Below are positions 1 through 7,811 of a stretch of DNA of 53,585 nucleotides, piece by piece. A program made the translations under genes and the position numbers. Positions within the stretch are counted from its first letter, which is position 1, and each line of letters starts with the position of its first letter. The stretch spans positions 1 to 53,585 of the forward strand of contig SHYW01000026.1 of NCBI GenBank assembly GCA_009692615.1. The letters are read 5' to 3'. The notes under the pieces were generated by a model, which was not told where the DNA came from, ran no database searches, and was given only the letters and a program-made list of their open reading frames with translations. Origin of the DNA: Deltaproteobacteria bacterium. Its GTDB lineage: Bacteria > Desulfobacterota > Binatia > UBA9968.

Positions 1-87
1 TGGGAGCCAGGACGGGACGGCCCATGCTACATCACGGTCTCCACGGACCGAGGGGCGTACGGCCTGTCCCATCCTGTTTCGTATTAA
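1..87 (+). CDS. 3' end of an unidentified gene (partial)
   Basis: An open frame enters from the left edge and ends at a TAA at 85-87, giving the last 28 residues of a protein (ending LSHPVSY). About 22 of the 28 codons end in G or C, like the real genes of this window, which supports coding. The family is not recognisable from so short a tail. The stop lies 20 bases before the convergent transposase gene. It could be a chance open frame, since there is no upstream sequence to test. Confidence 0.4.
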   Translation, partial: WEPGRDGPCYITVSTDRGAYGLSHPVSY

Positions 88-107
88 CGAATGTGCATAC
101 AGACACT

Positions 108-668
108 TCAATATGAATATACAAGGGGCGTATGGCATACGCCCTTCTCCGGATTCTCCCGATCCAACGCCCACTGAGCGGGATTGTTCACGATATATTC
201 TCGAACCCGTTGCAGTTCCTCGTCATTACGAAGGACATGATCGTAATAGTTGCGTTGCCAGACCGCGGCTCTTGGCGTCCCACGCATTTCGTTTATCCAC
301 TTCGTCGTCGCGGACTTAAATCCGCGCACGACGGCGCCGAGAGTCTGCGACGGTGAGTGGAATTTTTCGGAGGGCGTATGCAATACGCCCCTACGGGAGC
401 TTTCTATTGCTTCCAATGCATGAAAGTGATTTGGCATCACTACGTATTCATCCAACGCTACTTGCGACCGAATAGTGGGCGTCCGGATCCATTCCGAAAC
501 AACAATTCTTCCCGTATCGTTCAGAACCATGGCACCGTCAACCACATCGCCAAATATGCATGCTCGGTTGTTAACAGAGAGTGTTATGAAATAGGCCCCG
601 GCATCGCCATAGTCGTAGTGCGGCAAACGAATCGAGCGGCGCTGTCGATTTGAAATGCCATCCACCAT
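108..668 (-). CDS. REP-associated tyrosine transposase (RAYT, IS200-like Y1 family)
   Basis: This is a 186-residue single-strand transposase of the Y1/HUH superfamily, the type linked to REP palindromes rather than autonomous insertion sequences. The N-terminal RRSIRLPHYDY block (11-20), the HUH pair in MPNHFHAL (His81, His83), the VWQRNYYDHVLRN block (136-148) and the REYIVNNP block with the likely nucleophile Tyr158 are all present, so it looks intact. I chose ATG at 668 because GGAG sits nine bases upstream; a GTG at 674 is also in frame. Two palindromes of the flanking repeat family lie inside the coding sequence and encode GVLHTP (94-99) and GVCHTP (176-181). A third lies just upstream of the start. 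Known RAYTs cut and join one strand at cognate REP hairpins; activity here is inferred. Confidence 0.9.
   Translation of the reverse strand: MVDGISNRQRRSIRLPHYDYGDAGAYFITLSVNNRACIFGDVVDGAMVLNDTGRIVVSEWIRTPTIRSQVALDEYVVMPNHFHALEAIESSRRGVLHTPSEKFHSPSQTLGAVVRGFKSATTKWINEMRGTPRAAVWQRNYYDHVLRNDEELQRVREYIVNNPAQWALDRENPEKGVCHTPLVYSY
126..144. repeat. REP-like palindrome, inner stem TATG
   Basis: GGGCGTATG, one central base, then CATACGCCC: a perfect 9-bp stem. It lies inside the 3' end of the RAYT gene and encodes residues GVCHTP near the C terminus. It shares the GGGCG/CGCCC outer stem with repeats at 372, 712, 23551, 40260, 50171 and 51134. Confidence 0.85.
372..399. repeat. REP-like palindrome with GTAG-side tail, inside the RAYT gene
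   Basis: GGGCGTAT, three bases, ATACGCCC, followed by CTACGGGAG. These 28 bases are the exact reverse complement of 703-730, so the 5' half of the transposase gene lies between two inverted copies. The copy is translated as GVLHTP, between the HUH motif and the C-terminal half of the protein. Confidence 0.85.
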
Positions 669-702
669 CGTCACTGACTCCTCGACCTTGACTCCGCTCT
701 CT

Positions 703-730
703 CTCCCGTAGGGGCGTATTGCATACGCCC
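703..730. repeat. REP-like palindrome upstream of the RAYT gene
   Basis: CTCCCGTAG followed by GGGCGTAT, three bases, ATACGCCC. It is the inverted partner of 372-399 over all 28 bases. It sits between the start of the transposase gene and the stop of the amidohydrolase gene, where a cognate REP of a RAYT is expected. Confidence 0.85.
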
Positions 731-736
731 ATCCGA

Positions 737-1834
737 CTAACCCTTCATCCCAAACAGCCGCATTGCATTACCGCCAAGAATCTTTTCCTTGTCCGCATCC
801 GATATCCCCTTCATCGCCTTGATCGGCGCGATGGTATTCGGCCAGGTGGAGATCGCGTCGCCGTGGTCGAAGTCGCTGCCGATGATGATGTTGTGGTTGG
901 GCCAGACCTCGACGATCTGCGGTAGGTAATCTTCCCAGGCGATGGCGGCGATGTAAAGTTGGTCGAAATAGTCGCTCGGTGCGCGTTTGAGTTTGTCGCG
1001 TTTGCGGAAAAAATCATTCACCGAAGTCGTGCCTGGCGATGTGGTCAATGTATGGTGATTGAGCGTCGTCATCAGCCAGGGCACCCAGCCGATGCCGCCT
1101 TCGAAAAATGAAATGCGCAGATCGGGAAAGCGGTCGAGCATGCCGCTCATGATCAAGCGCGCGGCGCTAACCATGTAGGTCAAGGGAAATCCGAGAGCGG
1201 TGGCGAGCATCTTGAAGCCGTCGTAGCGGTCGCTGCCGACCAGCCAGGGATGGCAATCCTGCGCTTCGAACACGCGGGTGCCGGGATGGACCAGGATCGG
1301 CACATCTAATTTGCAAACCTCTTCGTAAAACGGCCAGAGCACTTCGGCGTCGAGATCGCAGTTGGCGTGGCCGCCCATGAGCTTCACGCCTTTGAAGCCA
1401 AGCTCATTCACCGCACGGCGCAGTTCGCGGATCGCTTCGTCCACATCAGGCAAGTAAACCCAAGCGATGCCGAGAAAGCGCTCCCGCCCGGCGATGTCTT
1501 CGGCCACCGTGTCGTTGTAAGCGCGCGCCATGGCGACGCCGAGGTCGCGTTCGACCTCGTAGATCAACGGCCGGTTGTCGGCAATCACGACTTGGTAGTC
1601 GAAACCCTCCTTCACCATGACATCGTGGTGCATGTCGAGATTCCAGCGCGTTTCGCTGAAGCTATGAATTTTCTTGCCGTCGCGAAAGTAGGTCGCGGCG
1701 TCGCCGGGAAAATCGACACCGAAGCGCGTCACCGCGCCGCTGCCTTTTTGGAATTCGATATGGCCGCGCCCAGGATGATCGACCTTATCGATAAAACGCA
1801 CCGGCCAATAATGTGTGTCGCCGTCAATGTACAT
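737..1834 (-). CDS. Amidohydrolase family 2 (ACMSD/resorcylate decarboxylase-like) protein
   Basis: A 365-residue TIM-barrel metal-dependent hydrolase or decarboxylase of the amidohydrolase 2 group. The first-strand motif DGDTHYWP (4-11) replaces the usual DxHxH. Also visible are PILVHPGT with a metal-type His near residue 183, FFEGGIGWVPWLM, and GSDFDHG near 319-325 with the terminal catalytic Asp. Family members hydrolyse lactones or decarboxylate aromatic acids; the substrate here cannot be named. The ATG at 1834 has GAGGTG a few bases upstream. It is one of three divergent members of this family in the window (with 35136-36227 and 40304-41413). It appears to be a single-gene unit, divergent from the MFS gene. 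Confidence 0.87.
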   Translation of the reverse strand: MYIDGDTHYWPVRFIDKVDHPGRGHIEFQKGSGAVTRFGVDFPGDAATYFRDGKKIHSFSETRWNLDMHHDVMVKEGFDYQVVIADNRPLIYEVERDLGVAMARAYNDTVAEDIAGRERFLGIAWVYLPDVDEAIRELRRAVNELGFKGVKLMGGHANCDLDAEVLWPFYEEVCKLDVPILVHPGTRVFEAQDCHPWLVGSDRYDGFKMLATALGFPLTYMVSAARLIMSGMLDRFPDLRISFFEGGIGWVPWLMTTLNHHTLTTSPGTTSVNDFFRKRDKLKRAPSDYFDQLYIAAIAWEDYLPQIVEVWPNHNIIIGSDFDHGDAISTWPNTIAPIKAMKGISDADKEKILGGNAMRLFGMKG

Positions 1835-1867
1835 GGTTACACCTCGTCAATAGTTTCATTCGGGATA

Positions 1868-1954
1868 TCACCGCGGAGACGCAGAGAACGCCGAGTTAAG
1901 AGTTCTGGATGAGCAACTATTCCGAACTCTCCCAACTCTGCGTCTCTGCGGTGA
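1868..1954. repeat. Inverted repeat, CACCGCGGAGACGCAGAG type
   Basis: TCACCGCGGAGACGCAGAG at 1868-1886 is nearly the reverse complement of CTCTGCGTCTCTGCGGTGA at 1936-1954, enclosing about 50 bases. It is a widespread style of intergenic element. It runs over the most distal start codon (1909) of the MFS frame, which argues against that start. Confidence 0.7.
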
Positions 1955-1983
1955 AAATCCGATTCTTATTCAGCCGCGATTCT

Positions 1984-3330
1984 ATGGCGCGCGCGGCGCG
2001 AGATCAACAACGTTTGACGCTCTTTCGTCGAACCGCTACATTGACGGCACTTTCGAATCCACCGGAGAACAACAACCTAGTGGCCGACTCTTCAGATCAT
2101 ACCGATCAAGCCAACACCATCATCCGCCCCTGGTCATCCCTGCTGATCCGCGACTACCGCTTGATCTTCACGGCGATCCTGTGCGGCAACACCTCGAACC
2201 ACATGCGCAACGTGGCGACGCTTTACCACGTCTACCAGTTGTCGGGTTCCTCGGTGCAGTTGGGCTTCACCGGCTTTTTTCAAGCCGCGCCGTTTATTTT
2301 CTTCGGCCTGTTCGGCGGCGTCCTCGCCGACACGCTCAATCGCAAAAAGCTCATCGCCATCACCCATAGTTTAAACATGCTTCCTGGCCTGGCGCTGGCG
2401 CTGCTCACCATGAGCGGCGCGATTCAGGTCTGGCATATCAATGTTCTGATGGTTTTCGCCGGCGCCCTGCAAGTGCTCGGCGGGCCGGCGCGCCAGGCGA
2501 TCATTCCGAGCTTGATCCCACAGTCACATCTTCTCAACGCCGTGACCTTGGCGACTTTGATGATGCAGGGATCCCAGCTCACCGCGCCGGTGATCGCCGG
2601 CTTTATGATCGACTTTTACGGCGTCGGCGCGTCCTACTTGATCGACGCGCTTTTGCCGCTGCCGTCGGTCATCGCCGCGCTGATGATTCACGGTTCGGGG
2701 ATTCCTCAGGGAGAACGGCGGCAGATCGGCTGGCATAGTCTCATCGAAGGCGTCGAATTTCTTTGGCACACGCGAATTATTTTATCGCTCTTCGTGCTTG
2801 ATTTCTTCGCCGTGCTGTTCGGTTTCTACCGGCCGATCCTGCCGATCTTCGCCGATGAAATCTATCACGTCGGCGCGCGCGGCTTGGGCATGCTTTACGC
2901 GTCTCCAGCCATCGGCGCGCTGATCGGCTCGGGCATCCTGCTCGGCTTCGGCGACGTTAAACGCAAAGGCGCCCTCGCCGTCGTCGTTACGATGCTCTTC
3001 GCCGTGAGCTTGGGTCTGTTGGGATTGTCGAAATGTTTTTGGATGGGACTGATCGCCGTCGGCCTACTCGGCATCAGCGATGCCATCAGCGTCGCCATGC
3101 GCCGCACCGTCGTGCAGTTGCTCGCCCCCGACGACATGCGCGGCCGCGCGACCAGCTTTCTCACCGTCTTCGCGCAGACAACCAATGCCACCGGCGCGGT
3201 CATCGCCGGCGCCGGCGCCGCGCTCATCGGCGCGCCCAACGCCGCGCTGGTCGGCTGCGTCCTCTGCGTCCTGACCGTCTTCGGCACCTGCTGGGCGATC
3301 CCGCAATTGTGGAGTTATCGCTCCGAATAG
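1984..3330 (+). CDS. MFS transporter (enterobactin-exporter/MFS_3-like)
   Basis: An inner-membrane major facilitator protein with about twelve hydrophobic segments, starting after a hydrophilic leader at PWSSLLIRDYRLIF. GGVLADTLNRKKLIA is the typical loop 2-3 signature of this superfamily (G-x3-D-x2-R-[KR]), and DDMRGRATS is the equivalent conserved loop of the MFS_3 (EntS/macrolide-efflux) group. Length fits (about 400-450 residues). The start is uncertain: ATG 1909 lies inside an intergenic repeat, ATG 1984 has no clear ribosome site, and GTG 2080 has GGAG about twelve bases upstream and would give the most typical N terminus. Substrate unknown; export is more likely than import for this branch. 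Confidence 0.87.
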   Translation: MARAARDQQRLTLFRRTATLTALSNPPENNNLVADSSDHTDQANTIIRPWSSLLIRDYRLIFTAILCGNTSNHMRNVATLYHVYQLSGSSVQLGFTGFFQAAPFIFFGLFGGVLADTLNRKKLIAITHSLNMLPGLALALLTMSGAIQVWHINVLMVFAGALQVLGGPARQAIIPSLIPQSHLLNAVTLATLMMQGSQLTAPVIAGFMIDFYGVGASYLIDALLPLPSVIAALMIHGSGIPQGERRQIGWHSLIEGVEFLWHTRIILSLFVLDFFAVLFGFYRPILPIFADEIYHVGARGLGMLYASPAIGALIGSGILLGFGDVKRKGALAVVVTMLFAVSLGLLGLSKCFWMGLIAVGLLGISDAISVAMRRTVVQLLAPDDMRGRATSFLTVFAQTTNATGAVIAGAGAALIGAPNAALVGCVLCVLTVFGTCWAIPQLWSYRSE

Positions 3331-3351
3331 TTTCGCGACGAGAATACAGAA

Positions 3352-3427
3352 TTCACCGCAGAGGCACAGAGTTCGCAGAGATTATTTTTACTTTCCCCCC
3401 TCGGCGTCCTCTGCACCTCCGCGGTGA
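3352..3427. repeat. Inverted repeat, TTCACCGCAGAGGCACAGAG type
   Basis: TTCACCGCAGAGGCACAGAG at 3352-3371 and CTCTGCACCTCCGCGGTGAA at 3408-3427 are near reverse complements with about 36 bases between. It lies between the convergent MFS and VOC genes and could also form a bidirectional transcript end. Same family as 1868-1954. Confidence 0.7.
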
Positions 3428-3441
3428 ACTATCCGAATCCC

Positions 3442-3882
3442 TTATTTCCCGACGATCTCTTCGTAGGTCGGCGTCGGCATGCCCGGCTTCCAGGTTGGAT
3501 CGCACAGCTCCAACATGTTGCCGCTCGGGTCGAGGAAATAGAGCTCGCGTCCAGTAAAGTGGCCCTTCTCGCGATAGACCACCGCCTCGGCGATCTTCAC
3601 ACCTTTTTCGTGCAGCAGTTTAGCGCCGCGATCCCACATGTCCGGACTGACCATGAAGGCGTGATGCAGACGATTGTCTTGCTGCGGCGTGCGCGTCAAA
3701 GATTCTTTGCGCTCGCAGAGAAGAATGTCGTGGCTGCCGGCTTTGAAGCAGGACATCTTCGATCCACCCAGCCGCCCCTTCGATTCCAAACCGAGAATCT
3801 CGCCGTAAAACTTTTCCGACTCGTCCAAATTGTTCACCGGTATCGACCAGTGCACCACACCCTGAACTTTTAACTCAGCCAT
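3442..3882 (-). CDS. VOC family (glyoxalase/extradiol dioxygenase fold) protein
   Basis: A 146-residue single-domain vicinal-oxygen-chelate protein with two beta-alpha-beta-beta-beta units. Candidate metal ligands are His in VVHWSIPV near the N terminus, His in RLHHAFMV and Glu in GNMLELCDP, the usual 2-His-1-Glu pattern. The frame extends ten codons further upstream, but the ATG at 3882 has a perfect GGAGG five bases before it, so I placed the start there. The fold covers lyases, dioxygenases and resistance proteins; a dioxygenase or lyase on a small aromatic substrate fits the catabolic setting, by inference only. It stands alone, convergent with the MFS gene. Confidence 0.88.
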   Translation of the reverse strand: MAELKVQGVVHWSIPVNNLDESEKFYGEILGLESKGRLGGSKMSCFKAGSHDILLCERKESLTRTPQQDNRLHHAFMVSPDMWDRGAKLLHEKGVKIAEAVVYREKGHFTGRELYFLDPSGNMLELCDPTWKPGMPTPTYEEIVGK

Positions 3883-3960
3883 CTGCGCCTCCAATTGATT
3901 TAAAATTGCCAACGATCAAATTACACGCCGTAGAAACGATCCAAGTTTGCGTTCCATCCG

Positions 3961-3996
3961 ATTCCCCCTTTGAAAAAAGGGGACACAGGGGGATTT
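3961..3996. repeat. Hairpin repeat ATTCCCCC...GGGGGATTT
   Basis: ATTCCCCCTTT, then AAAGGGG, ACACA and GGGGGATTT form nested inverted repeats of a kind common between genes in many environmental bacteria. It fills the gap between the RlmD-like gene and the VOC gene and may act as a transcript end. Confidence 0.6.
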
Positions 3997-4009
3997 TCTT
4001 TCCGTCGCA

Positions 4010-5239
4010 TCACTTCTCCAACTGTACCACGGTCTCCACTTCCTCGGTCTGAGGAAACATATCGAAAGGCTGCACATGAGTAACGCGATAGCCGTGCAAC
4101 GAAAGCTTGTCGAGATCTCGCGCTAGACTCTTCGGTTCGCAGGAAACGTAGATCAGCCGGTGCGCGCCGACTTGCAGCAATTCGCTTAGCGCCGCCGCCT
4201 GCACGCCTTTGCGCGGCGGGTTGAGCACGATCAAATCGACCTTCGGCAACGATTGACGCCACTGCGCCAGCGTCGTCGCCACGTCGCCGGCGGTAAAGCG
4301 GCAGTTACCGCGGCCGTTGCGCCGGGCGTTTTGTTTCGCCGTGGTGATCGATAGCTCGCTGTCGTCCACCGCCCAAACTTGCCGCGCCGAAGTCGCGAGA
4401 TAAAGCGAGATCGGTCCGACGCCGCAATAAAGATCGAGCACGGTTTCGCCGCCCTGCAAATCCGCCAGCCCGCGCACATGCTCGTAAAGTTTGCGTGCCA
4501 TGAACGGATTGGCCTGGGAGAACACGCCGGCGGGAAAAACCAGTTTCAAATCGCCGATCCGCTCCATCAAGGTGTCGCGCCCGCCGAGGCTCCGATAACT
4601 ATCGCCCCAGATAACGTTGCCGCGCGCCTCATTGATATTTTGAATCACACCGGTGACGAAGGGAAAGCGGTGATGCAGGGCGTCGGCCAACAAGCCGCCT
4701 TGCGGCAAAGCGCGATGGCGCGTCACCAATGTCACAGACATCTCCTTGCGCGCAAAGCTGTAACGAAAGTCGAGATAGCGCAGCTCGCCGCTATCGTCGC
4801 GCTCGTCGTAGGGCAGGATGCCAAGTTCGAGGATTTTTTTCTTTAAATAAAATAACACTTGATTGACCGGCCGCGGATGCACCGGACAAGCGGAAATGTC
4901 GATCACGCTGTGGCTCTGCGGCACGTACAGTCCCGCGGCGATCTCGCCACGGTTGCGCCGGACGACCAATTTTACCCGCGCGCGATAACCCAAGCGCTCG
5001 GGCGACGGCGCCACGGCGGGCACTTCCAGCGAGTTTAATGAAGCATATTCGGCAAAGGCACGCTGAACGATCGTGCGCTTGCGCAGCAGCTGCTCGGGAT
5101 ACGGCACCTTGATAAACGGACAGCCGACGCAGTTGGGAAAGTGTGGGCAGTGCGCTTCGTATTCACCGCGTGGCGCGCGATCTTGCCCCGGCGCTGACTT
5201 GTTGCGACGCTGCATGGCGGTTTTCGCTCTGGTTACCAT
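4010..5239 (-). CDS. rlmD: 23S rRNA (uracil-5-)-methyltransferase, RlmD/TrmA family
   Basis: A 409-residue class I SAM-dependent RNA uracil-C5 methyltransferase. An N-terminal iron-sulfur cluster site is visible as HCPHFPNCVGCPF plus a later Cys in DISACPVHP. The SAM site is VLDLYCGVGP, the substrate loop is LNPPRKG, the nucleophile is the Cys of YVSCEPKSLARDL, and the C-terminal EVETVV carries the general-base Glu. The N-terminal TRAM domain of E. coli RlmD is absent, so RlmC/RlmCD-like specificity or a tRNA target is also possible. Start at 5239 is the longest ATG; an in-frame Met nine residues in is an alternative. It has no operon partner and is divergent from the carboxyltransferase gene. 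Confidence 0.85.
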   Translation of the reverse strand: MVTRAKTAMQRRNKSAPGQDRAPRGEYEAHCPHFPNCVGCPFIKVPYPEQLLRKRTIVQRAFAEYASLNSLEVPAVAPSPERLGYRARVKLVVRRNRGEIAAGLYVPQSHSVIDISACPVHPRPVNQVLFYLKKKILELGILPYDERDDSGELRYLDFRYSFARKEMSVTLVTRHRALPQGGLLADALHHRFPFVTGVIQNINEARGNVIWGDSYRSLGGRDTLMERIGDLKLVFPAGVFSQANPFMARKLYEHVRGLADLQGGETVLDLYCGVGPISLYLATSARQVWAVDDSELSITTAKQNARRNGRGNCRFTAGDVATTLAQWRQSLPKVDLIVLNPPRKGVQAAALSELLQVGAHRLIYVSCEPKSLARDLDKLSLHGYRVTHVQPFDMFPQTEEVETVVQLEK

Positions 5240-5397
5240 TGATGAATCCTACCGTTCACTTAGTCCCGACACAATCGGCCTTGTTTGTCAGCCAAAAGTG
5301 CGGCAACCGTTTGCTCTGGAACGGGATAATTTATACAGATATTGAATCCTAAAGACAGACGCCCGGTAATTTGAACGGCCTTTTACGTGGAGGAAGC

Positions 5398-6861
5398 ATG
5401 AGCGAGCAAGTTAGATTCATCGATACGACAGTACGCGACGGCAACCAGAGCCTGTGGGCGTTGAACATGAAGATCGGTTCCATGCTGCCAGCGTTGTCGC
5501 ACATGGATGACGCCGGATTCGAGTCCATGGAATTTTTTCTTAGCGTGATTTTCAAAAAATACGTCCGCGAGCACAAAGAGAATCCTTGGTACTGGCTGAA
5601 GGAAGGCACCAAGCGGATCAAGAAAACCCGCCTGCGCTACCATGGCGGCATGCACAGCGCGTTTGAGAAAACGCCGCACTGCATACTCAAACTGTTGGTC
5701 GAGCGGCTGGTTTCCTACGGACTCACTTTGACGCGCACGTCGAACTGCTGGAACGACTACGACGCCTTTGGCGAAGAGATCGCCGATCTCAAGAAACATG
5801 GCATGGACACGGTGGCAAATCTGATCTACTCGGTGTCGCCGCGCCACACCGACGAATACTTTGCGCGCAAAGCCAAAGAAGCGGCGGCGACCAAGCCGTG
5901 GAGAATTTGCTTCAAAGATGTCGGCGGCCTGCTCACGCCCGACCGCGCGCGCTCACTGATTCCCGTCGTGCTCAAAGCCGCCGGCGACATCCCGGTGGAG
6001 TTTCACGCCCATTGCAACAGCGGCCAGGCGCCATTGAATTATCTTGAAGGCGTCAAGCTCGGCATGCGCATTCTGCACACCGCAATTCCGCCGCTGGCCA
6101 ACGGCTCGTCGCAGCCGTCGATTTTCAACATCGCCAACAATTTGAGAGCCCTCGGCTACGATCCGCAAGTCGATCTCAAGCCATTGGAACCGGTGGTGCG
6201 ACATTTCACCGAAGTGGCTAAGCGCGACGGCCTGCCGATCGGCAAACCGGTGGAATATGACGAATCGATGTACCAACACCAAGTTCCTGGCGGCATGATT
6301 TCCAATATGCGCCATCAGTTGAAGATCGTCGGCAAGGAACATCTGATGGCGGCGGCGTTGGAAGAAGCCGGCAAGGTGCGCAAGGACTTCGGCTACCCGA
6401 TCATGGTCACACCGCTCTCCCAGTTCGTCGGCACCCAAGCGGCGATCAATGTGATCGTCGGCGAACGCTACAAAGAAGTGCCCGATCAAAACATTCAGTA
6501 TGCGCTTGGCTTCTGGGGCAAAGAAGCCATCGAAGTCATGGACCCCAACGTGAGAGACAAAATTCTCAGCCGGCCGCGCGCCAAAGAATGGACCCACTGG
6601 GAACAGGTCGAGCCGACACTAAACGAAGTGCGACAGAAATACGGCGCCCAGTTATCCGACGAAGATCTGATCCTGCACTACTTCGCCGGCGAAGAATACG
6701 TCAAAGCGCTCCCCGATCACGGCAAGCCGCGCGAATACATCGACGCGACCCAGCCTTTAGTAAAAATCATCGAGCAGCTGTCGAAGCGCAAAGATTCGAA
6801 TCAGGTCTATATCAAGCAGCCGGGATTTACGGTGCGGATGGAGAAACGGTCAACGGTTTAA
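5398..6861 (+). CDS. HMGL-like/pyruvate carboxylase carboxyltransferase-domain protein without biotin domain
   Basis: A 487-residue TIM-barrel enzyme of the DRE-TIM/HMGL superfamily, closest to the carboxyltransferase half of pyruvate carboxylase subunit B and oxaloacetate decarboxylase alpha. The barrel opens with TVRDGNQSLWA (11-21), has KDVGGLLTP with the presumed carbamylated Lys173, and the metal pair FHAH (His203, His205) followed by the PPLANGSSQPS strand. The PYC/OADA conserved domain follows to the end. The protein stops at residue 487, where relatives continue into a biotinyl-lysine domain; none is present or adjacent. The start ATG at 5398 has GGAGG five bases upstream. It may work with a separate biotin carrier or without biotin; the reaction is unknown. 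Confidence 0.85.
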   Translation: MSEQVRFIDTTVRDGNQSLWALNMKIGSMLPALSHMDDAGFESMEFFLSVIFKKYVREHKENPWYWLKEGTKRIKKTRLRYHGGMHSAFEKTPHCILKLLVERLVSYGLTLTRTSNCWNDYDAFGEEIADLKKHGMDTVANLIYSVSPRHTDEYFARKAKEAAATKPWRICFKDVGGLLTPDRARSLIPVVLKAAGDIPVEFHAHCNSGQAPLNYLEGVKLGMRILHTAIPPLANGSSQPSIFNIANNLRALGYDPQVDLKPLEPVVRHFTEVAKRDGLPIGKPVEYDESMYQHQVPGGMISNMRHQLKIVGKEHLMAAALEEAGKVRKDFGYPIMVTPLSQFVGTQAAINVIVGERYKEVPDQNIQYALGFWGKEAIEVMDPNVRDKILSRPRAKEWTHWEQVEPTLNEVRQKYGAQLSDEDLILHYFAGEEYVKALPDHGKPREYIDATQPLVKIIEQLSKRKDSNQVYIKQPGFTVRMEKRSTV

Positions 6862-6873
6862 GGGAGAGAAGTT

Positions 6874-6947
6874 CGTAGGATGTGCTGAGCTTAGCGAAGC
6901 GCATCGATCGAAATGACGGTGCGCTTCCTTCGTCAGCACACCCTACG
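6874..6947. repeat. Inverted repeat CGTAGGATGTGCTGA
   Basis: CGTAGGATGTGCTGA at 6874-6888 and TCAGCACACCCTACG at 6933-6947 pair with one mismatch. The loop contains a second partial palindrome. It directly follows the carboxyltransferase stop. A different element rich in GTTTCGAGTT / AACTCGAAAC fills 6960-7020. Confidence 0.65.
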
Positions 6948-7036
6948 CTTGGTTGACCGTTTCGGGTTACGAGTTTTGTGTTTCGAGTTAACCCGTAACT
7001 CGGAATCCGAAACTCGAAACCGCGTTTGCGCGGCAG

Positions 7037-7678
7037 CTACGGATCGTCCCCTTCAGACGCCGCTCCCGGCGCCAAATGGCTGACATCGCCCCAAGTGAGC
7101 AGCATCCAGTTGCCGTCTTCATGGGCGAAGACGTTTATGCCGGCATTGACGAACTCGAAGCGGCGCGGCGCCTCGAGAGAAATTTCCAGCGTGTGGCGAA
7201 AGAAACCACTCACAACACCGCCGTGGGTGACGACGACAATCTGCTCGCCCTGATGTTTCGCGGCCAATTCGTTCAGACAGCCGATGTTGCGCTCCACCTG
7301 CTGCACCATGCTTTCACCGCCGGGAATCACGTAACCCGGACCTTGGCTGCGCATGAGCCGGCGCTCTTCTGAATACTTCGCCGCGATCTCCTCACCGCTT
7401 AGCCCTTGGAAAATCCCCAGATGACGCTCGCGCAAACGCGCGTCGGTGTGGATGTTGTGCCCGGTCACATTGGCGATCTCCTGCGCCGTCTGCATCGCCC
7501 GCCCGAGATCGCTGCTATAAAGCGCGGTGAATTTCTCCCGCGCCAATCGCTGCCCCAACGCCTTCGCCTGCGCCAAACCTCTGTCGGTTAGACGGCTGTC
7601 GAGGTAACCCTGGCGAATGCCGCGAACATTCCACTCGGTCTGACCATGGCGGACGATGATGATATGCGTGCGGTTCAT
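7037..7678 (-). CDS. Histidine phosphatase (phosphoglycerate-mutase-like) family protein
   Basis: A 213-residue cytosolic branch-1 histidine phosphatase. The phosphorylated His11 lies in IIIVRHGQTEWN, the second active-site His in VVVTHGGVVSGF, and Arg and Glu ligands in RERHLGIFQG. Branch members include cofactor-dependent phosphoglycerate mutases, alpha-ribazole phosphatase (CobC) and general sugar or nucleotide phosphatases. The short length and GIFQG loop favour a phosphatase over a mutase. The start ATG at 7678 is followed immediately by the first beta strand. It is convergent with the carboxyltransferase gene, with palindromic repeats between; no partner suggests a pathway. Confidence 0.88.
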   Translation of the reverse strand: MNRTHIIIVRHGQTEWNVRGIRQGYLDSRLTDRGLAQAKALGQRLAREKFTALYSSDLGRAMQTAQEIANVTGHNIHTDARLRERHLGIFQGLSGEEIAAKYSEERRLMRSQGPGYVIPGGESMVQQVERNIGCLNELAAKHQGEQIVVVTHGGVVSGFFRHTLEISLEAPRRFEFVNAGINVFAHEDGNWMLLTWGDVSHLAPGAASEGDDP

Positions 7679-7811
7679 GAAAATGTTCCTAATCGGTTTT
7701 TCGTTAGTCTCATGCTATAAGGATCGTTGTCAAATGATTGGCACGAGATTCCAGTCAGATAACAATCACCGGATGAATTCATAACATAACCACAATCAAG
7801 CTGAGGCTTTC

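Noticed and set aside
108-730. Palindromes near the RAYT as a CRISPR array
   Set aside because: Only three copies, variable spacing, no unique spacers of even length and no cas genes.
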